Source: Desulfomonilaceae bacterium (lineage in GTDB: Bacteria; Desulfobacterota; Desulfomonilia; Desulfomonilales; Desulfomonilaceae). From it: a DNA stretch of 64,000 nucleotides. Each line of letters begins with the position of its first letter. Within the stretch, counting starts at the first letter, position 1. Below the pieces are notes generated by a model. That model was not told where the DNA came from, did not search any database, and saw only the letters and a list, made by a program, of their open reading frames with translations. A program made the translations under genes and the position numbers. Positions 63,318-64,000 of this stretch are shown here, one piece after another. The stretch is taken from assembly GCA_031082285.1 (NCBI GenBank), contig JAVHLK010000006.1, forward strand, positions 37,483-101,482, read 5' to 3'.

Positions 63318-63872
63318 ATGGAGAAATTCAAGCCCCCGGACTATCGCAGAGATGAGAAGCGATCAACCGACACTGCTTGGTACGATGAGGTTCTGCGGCC
63401 TCTGGAAGCGGAGAGAGAGACGGATCGCGGACGGAAGGCTGAAGAGCTTGTGCGACGATTCCTGAACGAACGTTCGCAGAGAGCCGCACGTCGTAAGTGG
63501 ACCGGCAGGGTTCTCATTGTCTTCGGCTTTCTGACCGTGCTCGGATCTTGTCCGGTCTATGCCGTTTCCCTCATTCCCGGTCAGACGATCATGGCCGGGG
63601 TTGCCGTGATGCTCGCGGGGCTGGCCATGATAACGGGCGGAGGCATCCTGGCCTCGTGGCGGACGCGGCTCAAAGACACGAACGAGGCGATGGTCATAGC
63701 GTTGAAACACGAGAACCGTCTGACCACCTCCCGACTGGCCCTGGAAATGGACATATCGTTTGAAAAGGCCGACAAGATCATTCAGGAACTCGTACGAAAC
63801 GGCATCGCGGAGATCGACCTGGAGCACCGCGACTCCGAGCATACGCTTGTGTACAAGATCAAGGGGCTCTGA
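63318..63872 (+). CDS. Membrane protein with C-terminal winged-helix-like domain
   Basis: A 184-residue protein. Residues 1-55 are charged and helical (DTAWYDEVLRPLEAERETDR). Two membrane helices follow (about 62-82 and 88-110: TGRVLIVFGFLTVLGSCPVY and IMAGVAVMLAGLAMITGGGI). The last 70 residues look like a winged helix: EAMVIALKHENRLTTSRLAL, EMDISFEKADKIIQELVRNG and IAEIDLEHRDSEHTLVYKIK. It may be a membrane-bound regulator. The start signal is weak. No family is named. Confidence 0.65.
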   Translation: MEKFKPPDYRRDEKRSTDTAWYDEVLRPLEAERETDRGRKAEELVRRFLNERSQRAARRKWTGRVLIVFGFLTVLGSCPVYAVSLIPGQTIMAGVAVMLAGLAMITGGGILASWRTRLKDTNEAMVIALKHENRLTTSRLALEMDISFEKADKIIQELVRNGIAEIDLEHRDSEHTLVYKIKGL

Positions 63873-63952
63873 AATGGTGACCCCGAGAAGTCGGGCCCTA
63901 AGTACGCTGTTTCATAGATTCGGTCACGGATTCCAGCCGCGCTGAGATTGCT

Positions 63953-64000
63953 TCGCTTCCCTCGCAAAGACAACCTTTACTATGTCTTTGCGAGGAGCGA
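63953..64000. repeat. Dispersed inverted repeat at the window end
   Basis: TCGCTTCCCTCGCAAAGACA (63953-63972) is the near reverse complement of TGTCTTTGCGAGGAGCGA (63983-64000); the inner 13 bases match perfectly. This is the GCTTCGCTcCCTCGCAAAGACA/ATGACA element found in many copies in bacterial chromosomes, here cut by the window edge. Degraded copies lie near 40738-40780 and 50374-50392. Confidence 0.7.

Noticed and set aside
1..64000. tRNA, rRNA, CRISPR or prophage features
   Set aside because: No T-loop (GGTTCGA-type) plus acceptor-stem arrangement, no rRNA signature, no regular direct repeats and no integrase or transposase were seen by eye.

Overview
The window reads as chromosomal DNA from a Gram-negative, GC-rich anaerobe, most likely a Desulfobacterota (deltaproteobacterial) sulfate reducer or syntroph. 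I infer this from gene content: a hybrid cluster protein (Hcp) under a TTGAC-N4-GTCAA operator, an indolepyruvate:ferredoxin oxidoreductase next to an FrhB-like flavoprotein, two MoeA paralogues (one fused to a binding-protein domain), an outer-membrane beta-barrel and a DUF6178 protein. No rRNA, tRNA, CRISPR array, prophage or intact insertion sequence was found.

Layout. 1-2.6 kb: 5' part of hcp, an exported TPR protein and an L,D-transpeptidase. 2.6-4.5 kb: small toxin-antitoxin-like genes (RHH/Uma2, DUF4160/DUF2442). 4.8-14 kb: clpB, a Tat-exported binding protein, a Cys/Pro-rich exported protein, a J-domain protein with an N-terminal winged helix, an outer-membrane protein and a family-9 glycosyltransferase. 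14.2-23.6 kb: MFS transporter with a small membrane protein, moeA and moeA-PBP, a membrane-anchored IscU-like protein, greA, a double HAD phosphatase, recO and a YjbQ protein.

23.8-34.7 kb is the most interesting region. A 51-codon gene with its own promoter and ribosome binding site precedes, on the same strand, three radical SAM enzymes, an ABC exporter with fused ATPase, a methyltransferase and a GT-C membrane glycosyltransferase. Several of these genes overlap by 4 bases. The third radical SAM enzyme resembles the GrrM/OscB cyclophane-forming maturases, and the small peptide carries two adjacent aromatic-X-D/N triplets, the kind of site such enzymes crosslink. I read this as a probably undescribed RiPP (modified peptide) pathway. 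A divergent methyltransferase flanks it.

34.9-43.6 kb: a YhaN-like SMC-type ATPase with membrane helices, a MntA/HepT toxin-antitoxin pair, a sigma-54 activator, a PpiC chaperone and a DUF6178 pair. 44-64 kb: fumC, an Old Yellow Enzyme homologue, a HMG-CoA-synthase-like/DUF35 protein with a thiolase, a lipoprotein, an exported hydratase-like protein, a GT2 enzyme, a PlsB-GpsA fusion that should make lysophosphatidic acid from DHAP, a YhaM-type HD nuclease, prfB with its programmed +1 frameshift, and the FrhB-iorA-iorB operon. The window ends in a dispersed inverted repeat.
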